A DNA stretch of 64,000 nt from Sphingobacterium sp. R2 (GTDB taxonomy: Bacteria; Bacteroidota; Bacteroidia; Sphingobacteriales; Sphingobacteriaceae), in assembly GCF_040760075.1 (NCBI RefSeq), contig NZ_CP142884.1, forward strand, positions 682,001 through 746,000, in the 5' to 3' direction. Positions 26,603-35,764 of the stretch are shown in pieces. Below the pieces are notes generated by a model. The model was not told the origin of the DNA. It saw only the letters and a program-made list of their open reading frames with translations, and ran no database searches. Both the position numbers and the translations under genes were made by a program. Positions within the stretch are counted from its first letter, which is position 1; every line of letters begins with the position of its first letter.

Positions 26603-29314
26603 TTACAATTTGGTTCCACGATAATAGCCAAACAAGTCGTCAAGATCATCTCCTTGATTGTCCACGTCTGCATTATATGAATTAGAGAGTTCCTCATGAT
26701 CCACTATACCCAAAATAAGCACCTCTCCTTTTGGAATCTTCAGCTCATTGACCCCTGGAGGAAAGGAATAGGTATGAATATCGACCATGGGCATGTATTG
26801 TATTCGTATAGCATTACGTATTCTTGCCTCTGCTTGACCAAAATCATTTGCACTTGCATCAATTTCCAGTATAGGTTTAGGCGCAAAAACTTTGTCATTA
26901 CTATTAAAATAACCAATCAATATCTTCACTGCTTTATTATTCTTAAAGCGAAGATGTGTTCCCTGAATCTTTTGCTTTTCGGTATTAATCTGTACCGCTT
27001 GCAGTCCTTCCAATTCGTTGGCCAGATGGGTAACCACTAACTCCTGATCTGCATACAATTTTGCGCCCTTTTTCAATGGAATAAGTTGCTGATCATCCAA
27101 AAACGTAATCTCTTCTGACTTTAATACCGCTTTGGCCTGTGTATAGACATCCGAAATTGTAGCTAAAGAATCTATCGCATGTTTAAAATTATTCAACTCC
27201 GCTTCAAATACAGGAAGCATCTCTTTCCAGTGAACGAACGAAGCATCAGCTCCACGCATAGGTATCTTACGTTGTTTAGTCTGCATGCTATTTGCATATA
27301 AATAGGCCTGATTTGTGATCTGCGTAAGTTTTCGATATTCCGTCACACTTTGCTCCAAATCTGGCAGCGCTTTCCGAAGCGCGCCAAGATCATGGGAATA
27401 CTTGTATTGAAGTAGCTGAATAGCTGCCTTAACCTTATAGCTATAATGATTGGCCAACAATTGATGAATTCGTATATCAGTAAGCCAGCGATTAAATTCT
27501 GCAACATTTTTCATTGGTTTTCCTAACCCCTTAATCAGCGCGGCTGCACGATCTCCATGTTTCACAATTTCTTCCGACACTTGGAGAGGTGTCTCCCCAA
27601 CATGGCCTTCCTTGTGGTAATCTCTCTCAACATAATCAATTATCATTTCTCCTTCCGGAGCTTCAGATTCATAAAGAAGAGTAAACAGACCATAACGATA
27701 AGGATTTATCAATTGCGTCATCAGCATTCCGAGTGAAGATGTCTGTCTATTACCATCTGTAATACCAAATCGCCTAAGTATTTTGGGCGATATCTCACCA
27801 ATTTCTTCGATAGCCAATAGTAAATTCAGTGCATCCTTCTCGGGAATGCCATAATATCGGGAAAGTTCATTCGACCAATAAGATTGCTCTTGTGACAAAC
27901 CTCGATTTTCATTCCAAGCATATCGTGACCATGCCTTGTACCACATCCAGTCGCGATCTACCTGAAGCAATCTATTATTTACCTTGTCTGCTGCATATGG
28001 CCAGTCCCAGTAAGATGCCTGGGGGTAAATATGAATACCGTTTGAATGATGAACTTCGTGCATGGCTTTGACCGATTTTTGGATAAAATCAGGTGAGCCA
28101 TATCTAAATGGTTCCAAGTTGGCTAAAATATGAACATTCTGAATATGGACAGTACCAATGGCACTTAAAGAGCGATGTAACTCGGCCCACTTCCCTCTTG
28201 GCGTATAGGTGGTCAGCGCCTCACCATTATATTTAGCCATAGTATAGAGGTTTTTATAAATTGGTAATGCAGCTTTCATAACAGCTGGTGCATCAGTATC
28301 GTGGGCTCTTAAAATAATCGGTGGCTCATCATGAGTACTTGATGCATGTAATCCGTCCTGTACTCCCGGAATGATGGTATTGGTAAACCAGTTAATATCA
28401 TCTTGACCGACTCCCTCCATTGCCTCGCCCAACGTGATTAGTAATCCGACGTTTGGATACTTAGCCACAAAAGCAGCAATACTTTTGCGGGTGTAATCAG
28501 AAATTAGCGGTGTAATAGCGCGATTGCGCTCTTGAGTTTTTAACCCATGACGATCTGCAAAAGGCTTCGGCAGGATGATGTTATAAAACATCTGTATAAT
28601 CCAAATCCCCCTTTTATTAGCTTCTTTGGTCAAAAAAGTATAGATCTCTTCGTTTTTATCAAATGTTGTCTCATCTACTTCAAGCGCATAAGAATAATCT
28701 TTTAATTTCACCAATGAAGAAAAAGGGTGCCCATTCCATAAATACAAAGCATTATACCTGTTTTCAACCATCATATCCAAATACTTCAACCACAATTTTT
28801 TATCATAAAACCATGGAAAAGATTCAGGTGTATAAGGATATTCGTAAATATCATGCCCCGGCAAATACGCAGTTTTTTGAAGACCAATGCTTGTGCCACG
28901 CATAACCATTTTTGGTCCATCGGCCAAAAAGAATGGCCCAGCGTTCAGCCAATGCCTATCTGCCAGCAACGCCATACAGCCATACAAAACCCCCGATTCA
29001 TCCGTACCAATCAAGGTGATCGGATCTGTTTTGCTCTTTCGAAATAGAACAAAATGTTCTTTTTCAATCAATTTACTCCTGATTGAGTCCGGTAAAGATT
29101 TTCTTTGTACTGCCGTACTTACCTCAATATCGAGATCGTCGGTCACACTTGATTTAATCAATTCTTTTTGTAACAGGTCAACTGCATATTGAAATCGTTC
29201 TTGATTTGCAATTCCTTCCAGCGTGTAACGAACGGTACTCCTTTTATTTCCAGCATAAAGTTCAGCAAGTATTGAAAAGACACAAAGAAACACGCATAAT
29301 AGTCTTTTGCACAT
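26603..29314 (-). CDS. GH138-like putative secreted uronidase
   Basis: 903 residues; signal peptide ending near ELYAG (residue 22). Residues 25-130 form an N-terminal domain like that before GH20/GH67/GH115 barrels (ERFQYAVDLLQKEL, LIGTDESGVLYGCMALLADR). Residues about 135-560 look like a TIM barrel (MRGTSIGLQ, LDMMVENRYNALYLWNGH, GLLITLGEAMEG, HIYPQASYWDWPYA), followed by a helical region and a C-terminal sandwich. Glu297 (LITLGEAME) and Glu365 (KYNGEALT) are candidate catalytic residues. Overall layout recalls GH138, the alpha-galacturonidase family of rhamnogalacturonan-II degradation; GH115-like is the alternative. First gene of the visible minus-strand run. Confidence 0.55.
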   Translation of the reverse strand: MCKRLLCVFLCVFSILAELYAGNKRSTVRYTLEGIANQERFQYAVDLLQKELIKSSVTDDLDIEVSTAVQRKSLPDSIRSKLIEKEHFVLFRKSKTDPITLIGTDESGVLYGCMALLADRHWLNAGPFFLADGPKMVMRGTSIGLQKTAYLPGHDIYEYPYTPESFPWFYDKKLWLKYLDMMVENRYNALYLWNGHPFSSLVKLKDYSYALEVDETTFDKNEEIYTFLTKEANKRGIWIIQMFYNIILPKPFADRHGLKTQERNRAITPLISDYTRKSIAAFVAKYPNVGLLITLGEAMEGVGQDDINWFTNTIIPGVQDGLHASSTHDEPPIILRAHDTDAPAVMKAALPIYKNLYTMAKYNGEALTTYTPRGKWAELHRSLSAIGTVHIQNVHILANLEPFRYGSPDFIQKSVKAMHEVHHSNGIHIYPQASYWDWPYAADKVNNRLLQVDRDWMWYKAWSRYAWNENRGLSQEQSYWSNELSRYYGIPEKDALNLLLAIEEIGEISPKILRRFGITDGNRQTSSLGMLMTQLINPYRYGLFTLLYESEAPEGEMIIDYVERDYHKEGHVGETPLQVSEEIVKHGDRAAALIKGLGKPMKNVAEFNRWLTDIRIHQLLANHYSYKVKAAIQLLQYKYSHDLGALRKALPDLEQSVTEYRKLTQITNQAYLYANSMQTKQRKIPMRGADASFVHWKEMLPVFEAELNNFKHAIDSLATISDVYTQAKAVLKSEEITFLDDQQLIPLKKGAKLYADQELVVTHLANELEGLQAVQINTEKQKIQGTHLRFKNNKAVKILIGYFNSNDKVFAPKPILEIDASANDFGQAEARIRNAIRIQYMPMVDIHTYSFPPGVNELKIPKGEVLILGIVDHEELSNSYNADVDNQGDDLDDLFGYYRGTKL

Positions 29315-29365
29315 AATTGGTTATTTATAATTCACTAATAAATGTTAATTTTACATATAAAATTT

Positions 29366-29399
29366 CAAACATTAAAATTCGTATCTCGTTTTTTACAAA
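29366..29399 (-). promoter_or_regulatory. Weak candidate promoter for the pectin locus
   Basis: In the 165-bp divergent gap the minus strand carries TTTG (29399-29396) and AATGTTTG (29373-29366), separated by 22 bases. The Bacteroidota consensus is TTTG, 19-21 bases, TAnnTTTG, so both spacing and the second box deviate. This is the only candidate I see ahead of the first locus gene. Confidence 0.25.
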
Positions 29400-29479
29400 G
29401 GAGATGCTTTACAAATGCAGATTTCTCTATTATTAACTAGAATATTTTAGTATTTTAGAGCATACTCAACACAAATTCA

Positions 29480-30100
29480 TTGAAAAAATATTTGCTATTT
29501 CTAGATACAGAAACATCCGGCCTACCGAAAAAATGGAATAAAAGGTACACAGAAAGCGATAATTGGCCACATGTACTGCAATTGGCCTGGATCATTTTTG
29601 ACGAAGCCCAAAATGAGATCAAACGGAGCAACAAATATATCTACGAACCACTCATTCCAATCAGTCCGGCATCGGAGCAAATTCATGGGTTAACGCCCCC
29701 ATTCTTAAGGCAATATGGTGAGAAGAAAAAAGATGTGTTGCGCAAGTTCAGTCATGACATCAAAAAATATAAACCGCAGCTTGTTGGACATTTCCTTTCC
29801 TTTGATTTACAAGTATTATCCGCAGAATTCTATCGATCGAACCTTACGCTTCCATTTGGTGAAATAGCTTATTTTTGTACACTTTTACATAGCAAAAGGT
29901 ATGTTAGAAATCCAAATATGGTACATCTTCCGCTGTCGCTGTTACATGAATCCCTATTCTTGTCTCCACCAGAGCATTTACACGATGCCGAAAAGGATGC
30001 TGAGATAACAGCTAAATGTTATTTTGAAATGATTAAACGAAAGGATTTAACTCATCAAGATATCCTTAACCAACAAATAGAATTTCATAACATCTTTTAA
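29480..30100 (+). CDS. DnaQ-like DEDDh 3'-5' exonuclease
   Basis: 206 residues from a TTG start. An in-frame TAG lies at 29456-29458 and no ATG follows before the catalytic motif, so TTG is required to include DTET. Exo I is LFLDTETSG (residues 6-14), Exo II GHFLSFDLQVL, Exo III LHDAEKDAEITAKC with the His-x4-Asp spacing of DEDDh nucleases. A role in DNA or RNA trimming is likely; the polymer is unknown. It is 10 bases upstream of the CBS/DUF294 gene; pairing of these two families is known from other bacteria. Confidence 0.8.
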   Translation: MKKYLLFLDTETSGLPKKWNKRYTESDNWPHVLQLAWIIFDEAQNEIKRSNKYIYEPLIPISPASEQIHGLTPPFLRQYGEKKKDVLRKFSHDIKKYKPQLVGHFLSFDLQVLSAEFYRSNLTLPFGEIAYFCTLLHSKRYVRNPNMVHLPLSLLHESLFLSPPEHLHDAEKDAEITAKCYFEMIKRKDLTHQDILNQQIEFHNIF

Positions 30101-30110
30101 TTTTTTCCTA

Positions 30111-32024
30111 ATGAAAAATTCCGAGGTTATCCTTTCTACACTAAAATCTACCCCTCCATTTCAGGCGCTGCCCGAATCCCTGCAGCTCAGTATTGTTAAT
30201 CTATTCAATGAGTACCGCTTCTCCAAAGACACGCTTGTTTATCGCCAAAGCATTACAGACATGGATGGAGTAGACTTAATCTATGAAGGTGAATATGAAA
30301 CATTTTTCTTGGACGATTTAGACAACAAAAGATTAGTAGAAATTCACCATAAGCCCTATTGTTTTGGCGGAATATCCGTCCTTTTGAATAGAACAAAAGC
30401 ATTAAAATCCGTAATTGCAAAAAAAGGTACAATTATCTATCGGTTGCCTAGAAAAAACTTTATCGAGCTTTGTAACGCTAATGAAGAATTTTTTCATTTT
30501 TTCACTAATTCTTTTGGAAGAAGAATGTTGGATGAAGAATTTTCCCATTTTGTCAAATCTCCAGCTTCCTTTGAAGAAAGCTATTTTGCTGCAGATCAAT
30601 TATACTCAAGAAAGATCGAACACATCACCTACAAAGATATTGTTGCTTGCTCCCCGCAAACACCCATCTATGAAGTTGCGAAGACCATGGCGAACCAAAA
30701 GGTGAGCTGCCTGTTCATAAAAGATGAAAACAGCATTATTGGTTATGTAACCGATATGACCTTGCGTGATAATGTAGTTGCTCAACAGGTGCCGGTCGAC
30801 CACGAAATTATGGAAGTCATGGACAACCCTATTGTTAGCATTTCAGATCAATCTTATCTTTATGAAGCCGTATTAAAAATGTTCCGGACAAAATCAAGAT
30901 ACTTGCTCGTAGAAAAAGACGGGAACTATGTTGGCTTCCTAAGTCGTAATCGTTTGTTGAGCGAACAAGGCCAATCTCCACTTGTATTTATACAATCGGT
31001 AAAATTAGCAGAGACTTTGGATGAATTGCGTGAGAAATGGAACAACGTTCCGGAGATTATCCATCAGTTGCTTGGCAGAGGCGTAAATGCTGAAATTGCC
31101 AATCAGGTAATCACAACGGTAGCAGACAGTATTGCACTCAAAGTAATCGAAAAAGTCATTGGAGAAATGGGCGAACCACCTGCTAAATTTGTCTTTATGG
31201 TGACTGGCAGTGAAGGGAGAAAAGAGCAAACATTAATGACGGATCAGGATAATGCCATTATCTATGAAGATAAGGCAAACGAACAACGTGAACTCGTCCG
31301 GGAATATTTTTTAAATTTTGCTACCAAAGTGTCAGATCATCTAAATACAATAGGTTTTAGCTACTGTACGGGCGGATATATGGCCAGCAATCCCGAATGG
31401 ACACACTCCTTATCCCATTGGAAAAACAACTACAAAAAATGGATTGAAGAAAGTATCCCTGAGAACGCGATTAAGTTTTCAACTTTTTTCGACTGCAGAC
31501 GCTTGTATGGCGATCAGGATATTATCAATCAGCTTAAAGATTTTCTTAATGTTGAATTACAGCGGCCAAATGATCGCTTTTTTACCTTTATAGCAAAAAA
31601 TGCTCTTCAATATGAGCCACCGCTAACGTTTTTTAAAGCGATAAAAACCCAAACTATAGGATCATCCGAAGTATTTAATATAAAGAAAGCGATGACGCCT
31701 ATTGTTGACTTGGTCCGCGTATACGCTCTTAAAAACCGAATTTATGAAGAAAACACTGGTGGAAGGCTCAAACAACTATTAGAATTAGGAATATTCACGC
31801 AAGAACAATATGAAGAATTGCATCAATCCTATTATTATCTGATGTCGATTCGACTGAAAAATCAAGCAAATCAGATTAGAATAGCCAAACTAAGTCCAAA
31901 CAATTATGTACCGATGGACAGCCTGACAAATATCGAAAAAGCAACCATCAAAGAGATATTTAAAACGATCACCAACTTTCAGTTGGGAATCAAAGTTAAA
32001 TTCACCAGCAACCTCTTCGGTTAA
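30111..32024 (+). CDS. Cyclic-nucleotide-binding / CBS / DUF294 nucleotidyltransferase-like protein
   Basis: 637 residues, cytoplasmic, no signal or membrane segment. Domains in order: cNMP-binding-like (about 1-140, YEGEYETFFLDD, CFGGISVLLN), a CBS pair (about 165-285, VSCLFIKDENSIIGYVTDM and RYLLVEKDGNYVGFLSR), a DUF294 nucleotidyltransferase-like domain with GSEGRKEQTLMTDQDNAI (about 365-382) and a C-terminal helical substrate-binding domain. The G-S...D-x-D pattern is preserved, so nucleotidyl transfer is possible. The likely role is signalling linked to nucleotide binding, perhaps acting with the adjacent exonuclease. The target is unknown. Confidence 0.8.
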   Translation: MKNSEVILSTLKSTPPFQALPESLQLSIVNLFNEYRFSKDTLVYRQSITDMDGVDLIYEGEYETFFLDDLDNKRLVEIHHKPYCFGGISVLLNRTKALKSVIAKKGTIIYRLPRKNFIELCNANEEFFHFFTNSFGRRMLDEEFSHFVKSPASFEESYFAADQLYSRKIEHITYKDIVACSPQTPIYEVAKTMANQKVSCLFIKDENSIIGYVTDMTLRDNVVAQQVPVDHEIMEVMDNPIVSISDQSYLYEAVLKMFRTKSRYLLVEKDGNYVGFLSRNRLLSEQGQSPLVFIQSVKLAETLDELREKWNNVPEIIHQLLGRGVNAEIANQVITTVADSIALKVIEKVIGEMGEPPAKFVFMVTGSEGRKEQTLMTDQDNAIIYEDKANEQRELVREYFLNFATKVSDHLNTIGFSYCTGGYMASNPEWTHSLSHWKNNYKKWIEESIPENAIKFSTFFDCRRLYGDQDIINQLKDFLNVELQRPNDRFFTFIAKNALQYEPPLTFFKAIKTQTIGSSEVFNIKKAMTPIVDLVRVYALKNRIYEENTGGRLKQLLELGIFTQEQYEELHQSYYYLMSIRLKNQANQIRIAKLSPNNYVPMDSLTNIEKATIKEIFKTITNFQLGIKVKFTSNLFG

Positions 32025-32103
32025 CAGGACGAATTAACAGCAAACTGCTAAATAATCTCTTTCGGAAGGTTCAATTTTATATCCCTATACCCCTAAGGAA
32101 AAC

Positions 32104-32135
32104 AAGAAAGCCATCAGTTTACTGATGGCTTTCTT
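32104..32135. terminator. Bidirectional intrinsic terminator
   Basis: Perfect 14-bp stem AAGAAAGCCATCAG / CTGATGGCTTTCTT with a 4-base TTTA loop between convergent genes. A-rich and T-rich arms flank it, so it can end the exonuclease/DUF294 transcript on the plus strand and the arabinose operon on the minus strand. Confidence 0.85.
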
Positions 32136-32198
32136 ATTGCATCTATCGACAGATTCGGTAGCTTTACTTATCAACGATTGATTAGAGGGTTTTGCTGC

Positions 32199-34160
32199 CT
32201 ATTTCGTAGACAGTCTAATCAGCGTAAAGGAATATGGTGCCAAAGTGTTAACAAGTTTTTTCCCATTATAAACAACAGTACTTTCCTTTGGACGGATATT
32301 TAATGGTTCTTCCAAGCTATTACTGACATTTAGGTCGGCATTGGCCAGCGTGACAAGATGTGCCGTAGCCGTTAGTTTCTTCTTTGAAACTACATCAAGA
32401 TTAACTTTTTTTGGCTGACTATTATAATTGACAACTTTCACAATTAATTCCTTTGAAGCCTCGTCATAAACTGCAGATGCATACAAACTATCTTTGCCCG
32501 CAACGGATTCACCATCACGCATAATCGGAATAATAGCTGTACCCCTGTTGGTTGCATACAATTTTTGAACCTGGTAGCTAGGTGTACCATACACCTGCAG
32601 ATTATCCACCCAAATTAGATCCGGCGACCATTGCCACCCATCTACATGACCAAACAATGGCGCATAAGATGCCATTTCAACCACATCACCATTTCGTTCA
32701 AGACCAGTCATGAATGCAGCTTCAGAAAGTGCTGCCTCCCACGTACTTTTTCCAGGACCATTTGGTCTTGTCGTATGTGAAGCGTATTCGCCCGCAAAAA
32801 TCTTTGCGCCGTTCCGGTTGTAATTATCATAACGGCTCGCACTTGAAAGAAACCAGGATGGTGGGCGATAATAATGTTCATCTATGATATCGATATTCAT
32901 GGCACGCAACTTATCATCTAAGAAATCAAAGCGGTCCCCCTCTGGATCAGTACCTGAACTCGCTATAATTTTGATCTCTGGATGCTTTTCGTTCAATGCC
33001 TTCTTAAAAATGGCCAGACGTTCAATATATTGAGGTCCCCAATTTTCATTTCCAACGCCTAACATTTTGAGATGAAAGGGTTCGGGATGCCCCATTTCTG
33101 CACGCAATTTACCCCATTTTGTAGCAGTGGAGCCGTTGGCAAATTCAATCAGATCCAAGGCATCCTGAACATACTCATCTAACTCATCTAATGGTACAAC
33201 TTCGCCTGTATTATACTGACAAGCCATCCCACAATTAAGAATAGGCACCGCAGTGGCGCCGATATCTTCTGCCAATAAAAAATATTCGAAGAAACCTAAG
33301 CCAAAAGTTTGGAAATAATCTGGCGTTAAACGATGTTTAAATTCGGTATTCCAACGGTTAATAATCAGTTCTCGTTCACTAATTGGACCAACCGTTTTTT
33401 TCCATTGAAATCGATTGGCCAAATCTCTACCTTCCACAATACAACCTCCCGGAAACCGGATAAAACCAGGCTTCATATCTGCAAGCATTTGAACCATGTC
33501 TTTACGCAAGCCCTTTCGTCTCCCTTTCCAAGTGTCGACGGGAAATAAAGACAACATATCGACATCTAAAGTGCCCTCACCTGTAAACCAAACATTTAAT
33601 TTAGCCTTGTCTGTAGTTTGGTTAACAGGAAATTTGACCGCAGCTTCCGACCACGATCCGACGGGATCAAGAGGAAGTTCAGCGGCCCCAATTATCTTAT
33701 TTTGAGGATCAAGCAACTCAACGTGGATCGTCATTCCTTTCGCAGTACTTTGGTATTGTAAAGAAAACTCATATGCTTCTCCCGCTTTCACCCCCATTCC
33801 CCTAAAGCCTTCATTTTGCAATCCTAATTTTAGATTGCTTGTATTATTTAATCTTAAATACCGTTTATTTCCCTTACGCTTACTGTCATTCACCAGCAAA
33901 TAAGTACCCTCAACACCGTTTTCGAGCTTCTTCCAACCCATCCAAGGTTCATCAAATTCAAAGGATCTATTCTTCACCAATTCAGCATAGATCCCCCCAT
34001 CAGCGCCCAAGTTAATATCCTCAAAAAATACCCCCCACATATGTGGCGATATTTTCCCCGAGGGCTTATCTAACTGAATATTTAATGCTATTGGTGACTG
34101 CGCCGCAGCAGAAAAGCCTAAACCCGCTAGCGCTAACATCAACGATACAACTTTCTTCAT
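32199..34160 (-). CDS. GH51 alpha-L-arabinofuranosidase with N-terminal CBM-like domain, secreted
   Basis: 653 residues; signal peptide ending near SAAAQS. A CBM4/9-type jelly-roll (about 55-205, RYLRLNNTSNLKLGL, LNVWFTGEGTLDVDMLSLFP) is embedded before the barrel. TIM barrel: FIRFPGGCIVEG, acid/base Glu in GVGNENWGPQY, candidate nucleophile in IFAGEYASHT. The C-terminal sandwich is the alpha-L-AF_C type. It releases arabinofuranose from arabinan or arabinoxylan-type chains in the periplasm. It is the last gene of the arabinose operon and ends before the bidirectional terminator. Confidence 0.9.
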   Translation of the reverse strand: MKKVVSLMLALAGLGFSAAAQSPIALNIQLDKPSGKISPHMWGVFFEDINLGADGGIYAELVKNRSFEFDEPWMGWKKLENGVEGTYLLVNDSKRKGNKRYLRLNNTSNLKLGLQNEGFRGMGVKAGEAYEFSLQYQSTAKGMTIHVELLDPQNKIIGAAELPLDPVGSWSEAAVKFPVNQTTDKAKLNVWFTGEGTLDVDMLSLFPVDTWKGRRKGLRKDMVQMLADMKPGFIRFPGGCIVEGRDLANRFQWKKTVGPISERELIINRWNTEFKHRLTPDYFQTFGLGFFEYFLLAEDIGATAVPILNCGMACQYNTGEVVPLDELDEYVQDALDLIEFANGSTATKWGKLRAEMGHPEPFHLKMLGVGNENWGPQYIERLAIFKKALNEKHPEIKIIASSGTDPEGDRFDFLDDKLRAMNIDIIDEHYYRPPSWFLSSASRYDNYNRNGAKIFAGEYASHTTRPNGPGKSTWEAALSEAAFMTGLERNGDVVEMASYAPLFGHVDGWQWSPDLIWVDNLQVYGTPSYQVQKLYATNRGTAIIPIMRDGESVAGKDSLYASAVYDEASKELIVKVVNYNSQPKKVNLDVVSKKKLTATAHLVTLANADLNVSNSLEEPLNIRPKESTVVYNGKKLVNTLAPYSFTLIRLSTK

Positions 34161-34210
34161 CTATATAATTATTTGATCATTAATCTTTAATTAATGAGTT
34201 TAAAACTATC

Positions 34211-35752
34211 TTAGGTTAATTCCAATACGATTACTGAAAAAGCAGGAATATCTACTTCAACAATACCATTAGCAACCTTCGCCTTGTTGTATACGGCAGG
34301 TGTAATGGTTGTCGGTTTGTCGAACGAATTATAATCGCGCAGATGCTCAGCAGTAAGTATTCTACCTGTCACTTTTCCAGCTTTCAATGAGCCCAAATCT
34401 ACCTGAACTTTATTTTTCTTTTTTGGGTCAATATTTACAAGGGAAATATGTGTTCGGCCTTGCTTGTCCTGTGAAGCTGAAACCGAAACTGCAGGGATTT
34501 TCTCTTGATTAAATTCAAAATCCGTCGATTGCAGCGCTATAGGAATTAACTTCGCGTCCTGATGTACTTTATACATTTCCATGACATGGTACGTGGGCGT
34601 CAAAATCATATTCTTCCCTTCCGTAAGAATAACTGCTTGTAATACATTCACTGCCTGCGCTAAATTGGCCATCTTAACCCGACGAGCATGATTATTAAAG
34701 ATATTCAATGTCATACCAGCAATCATAGCATCACGCATGGTATTCTGTTGATAGAGAAAGCCGGGATTTGTACCCGGTTCGACCTCATACCATCCCCCCC
34801 ATTCGTCTACGATTAGATCTATAAGTCCTTTTGGATCGTATTTGTCCATGATGGCAATATTCTTCTCTACTAGTTCATTCATAAACCAAGCAGATTTCAT
34901 GGTTTTGAAATACTCTTCTTCCGAATATTTCGTTGCAGAGCCTTTCTTATCCCAGTTGATGACCGCATAGTGATGTAACCCCATACCTTTCATCAGACCA
35001 CTTGGAATTTTCTTCATGAGTGTTTCGGTCCAATTGTAATCTGCACTATTGGCACCAGAAGCAATTCGATATAGACCACTCCCATTCGTCCAATCCGACA
35101 TGAAAGTAGCGTATTTGCGGTAGATATCAGTATAATAATCGGCAGTCATATTTCCACCACAGCCCCAAGCTTCATTTCCCACACCCCAGAATTTAACCTT
35201 CCAAGGTTCCTGCCGTCCATTTTTACGCCTCCAGTCTGACATGGGGCTTTCTCCTTTAAAGTTTACATATTGGACCCAATCAGCAAGCTCCTGCACCTCA
35301 CCACTACCAACATTACCAGCTAAATAAGGTTCTGCTCCAAGCAATTCACACATATTTAGAAAATCATGTGTTCCGAATGAATTATCTTCTGTCACGCCAC
35401 CCCACCAGTTATTAACCATAGCAGGACGTTGGGCTTTGGGGCCAACTCCATCTTTCCAATGATACGTATCGGCAAAACAGCCCCCGGGCCAACGTAGATT
35501 GGGGATGTTCAAATTTTTGAGGGCTTCGATGACATCTTTCCGAACGCCATCAGCGTGGGGAATCGAGTCATTTTTTTCACCAACATAAAATCCATCATAA
35601 ATGCAGCGGCCCAAATGTTCAGCAAAATGACCATATATATGTCGACTTATAATCTGCTCTTGCTGCGGAGTTTGCAATTTAACACTACTCTGTCCATGGA
35701 GTAACCCATTGACCAGCGCGAATACAACGCCTAATGTAAATCTTAGCTTCAT
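34211..35752 (-). CDS. GH51 alpha-N-arabinofuranosidase (AbfA type), secreted
   Basis: 513 residues; signal peptide ending near GLLHGQ. Close to the classical ~500-residue GH51 enzymes: HIYGHFAEHLGRCIYDG, LRWPGGCFADTYHW, acid/base Glu in WGVGNEAWGCGG and nucleophile in DEWGGWYEVEPGTNPGF. C-terminal sandwich ends in FSVIVLELT. The export signal places it in the periplasm, unlike the cytoplasmic Gram-positive relatives. It probably trims arabinan oligosaccharides and feeds arabinose to the symporter encoded two genes upstream. It is 12 bases after the mutarotase gene. Confidence 0.92.
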   Translation of the reverse strand: MKLRFTLGVVFALVNGLLHGQSSVKLQTPQQEQIISRHIYGHFAEHLGRCIYDGFYVGEKNDSIPHADGVRKDVIEALKNLNIPNLRWPGGCFADTYHWKDGVGPKAQRPAMVNNWWGGVTEDNSFGTHDFLNMCELLGAEPYLAGNVGSGEVQELADWVQYVNFKGESPMSDWRRKNGRQEPWKVKFWGVGNEAWGCGGNMTADYYTDIYRKYATFMSDWTNGSGLYRIASGANSADYNWTETLMKKIPSGLMKGMGLHHYAVINWDKKGSATKYSEEEYFKTMKSAWFMNELVEKNIAIMDKYDPKGLIDLIVDEWGGWYEVEPGTNPGFLYQQNTMRDAMIAGMTLNIFNNHARRVKMANLAQAVNVLQAVILTEGKNMILTPTYHVMEMYKVHQDAKLIPIALQSTDFEFNQEKIPAVSVSASQDKQGRTHISLVNIDPKKKNKVQVDLGSLKAGKVTGRILTAEHLRDYNSFDKPTTITPAVYNKAKVANGIVEVDIPAFSVIVLELT

Positions 35753-35764
35753 CCTATATTGACT

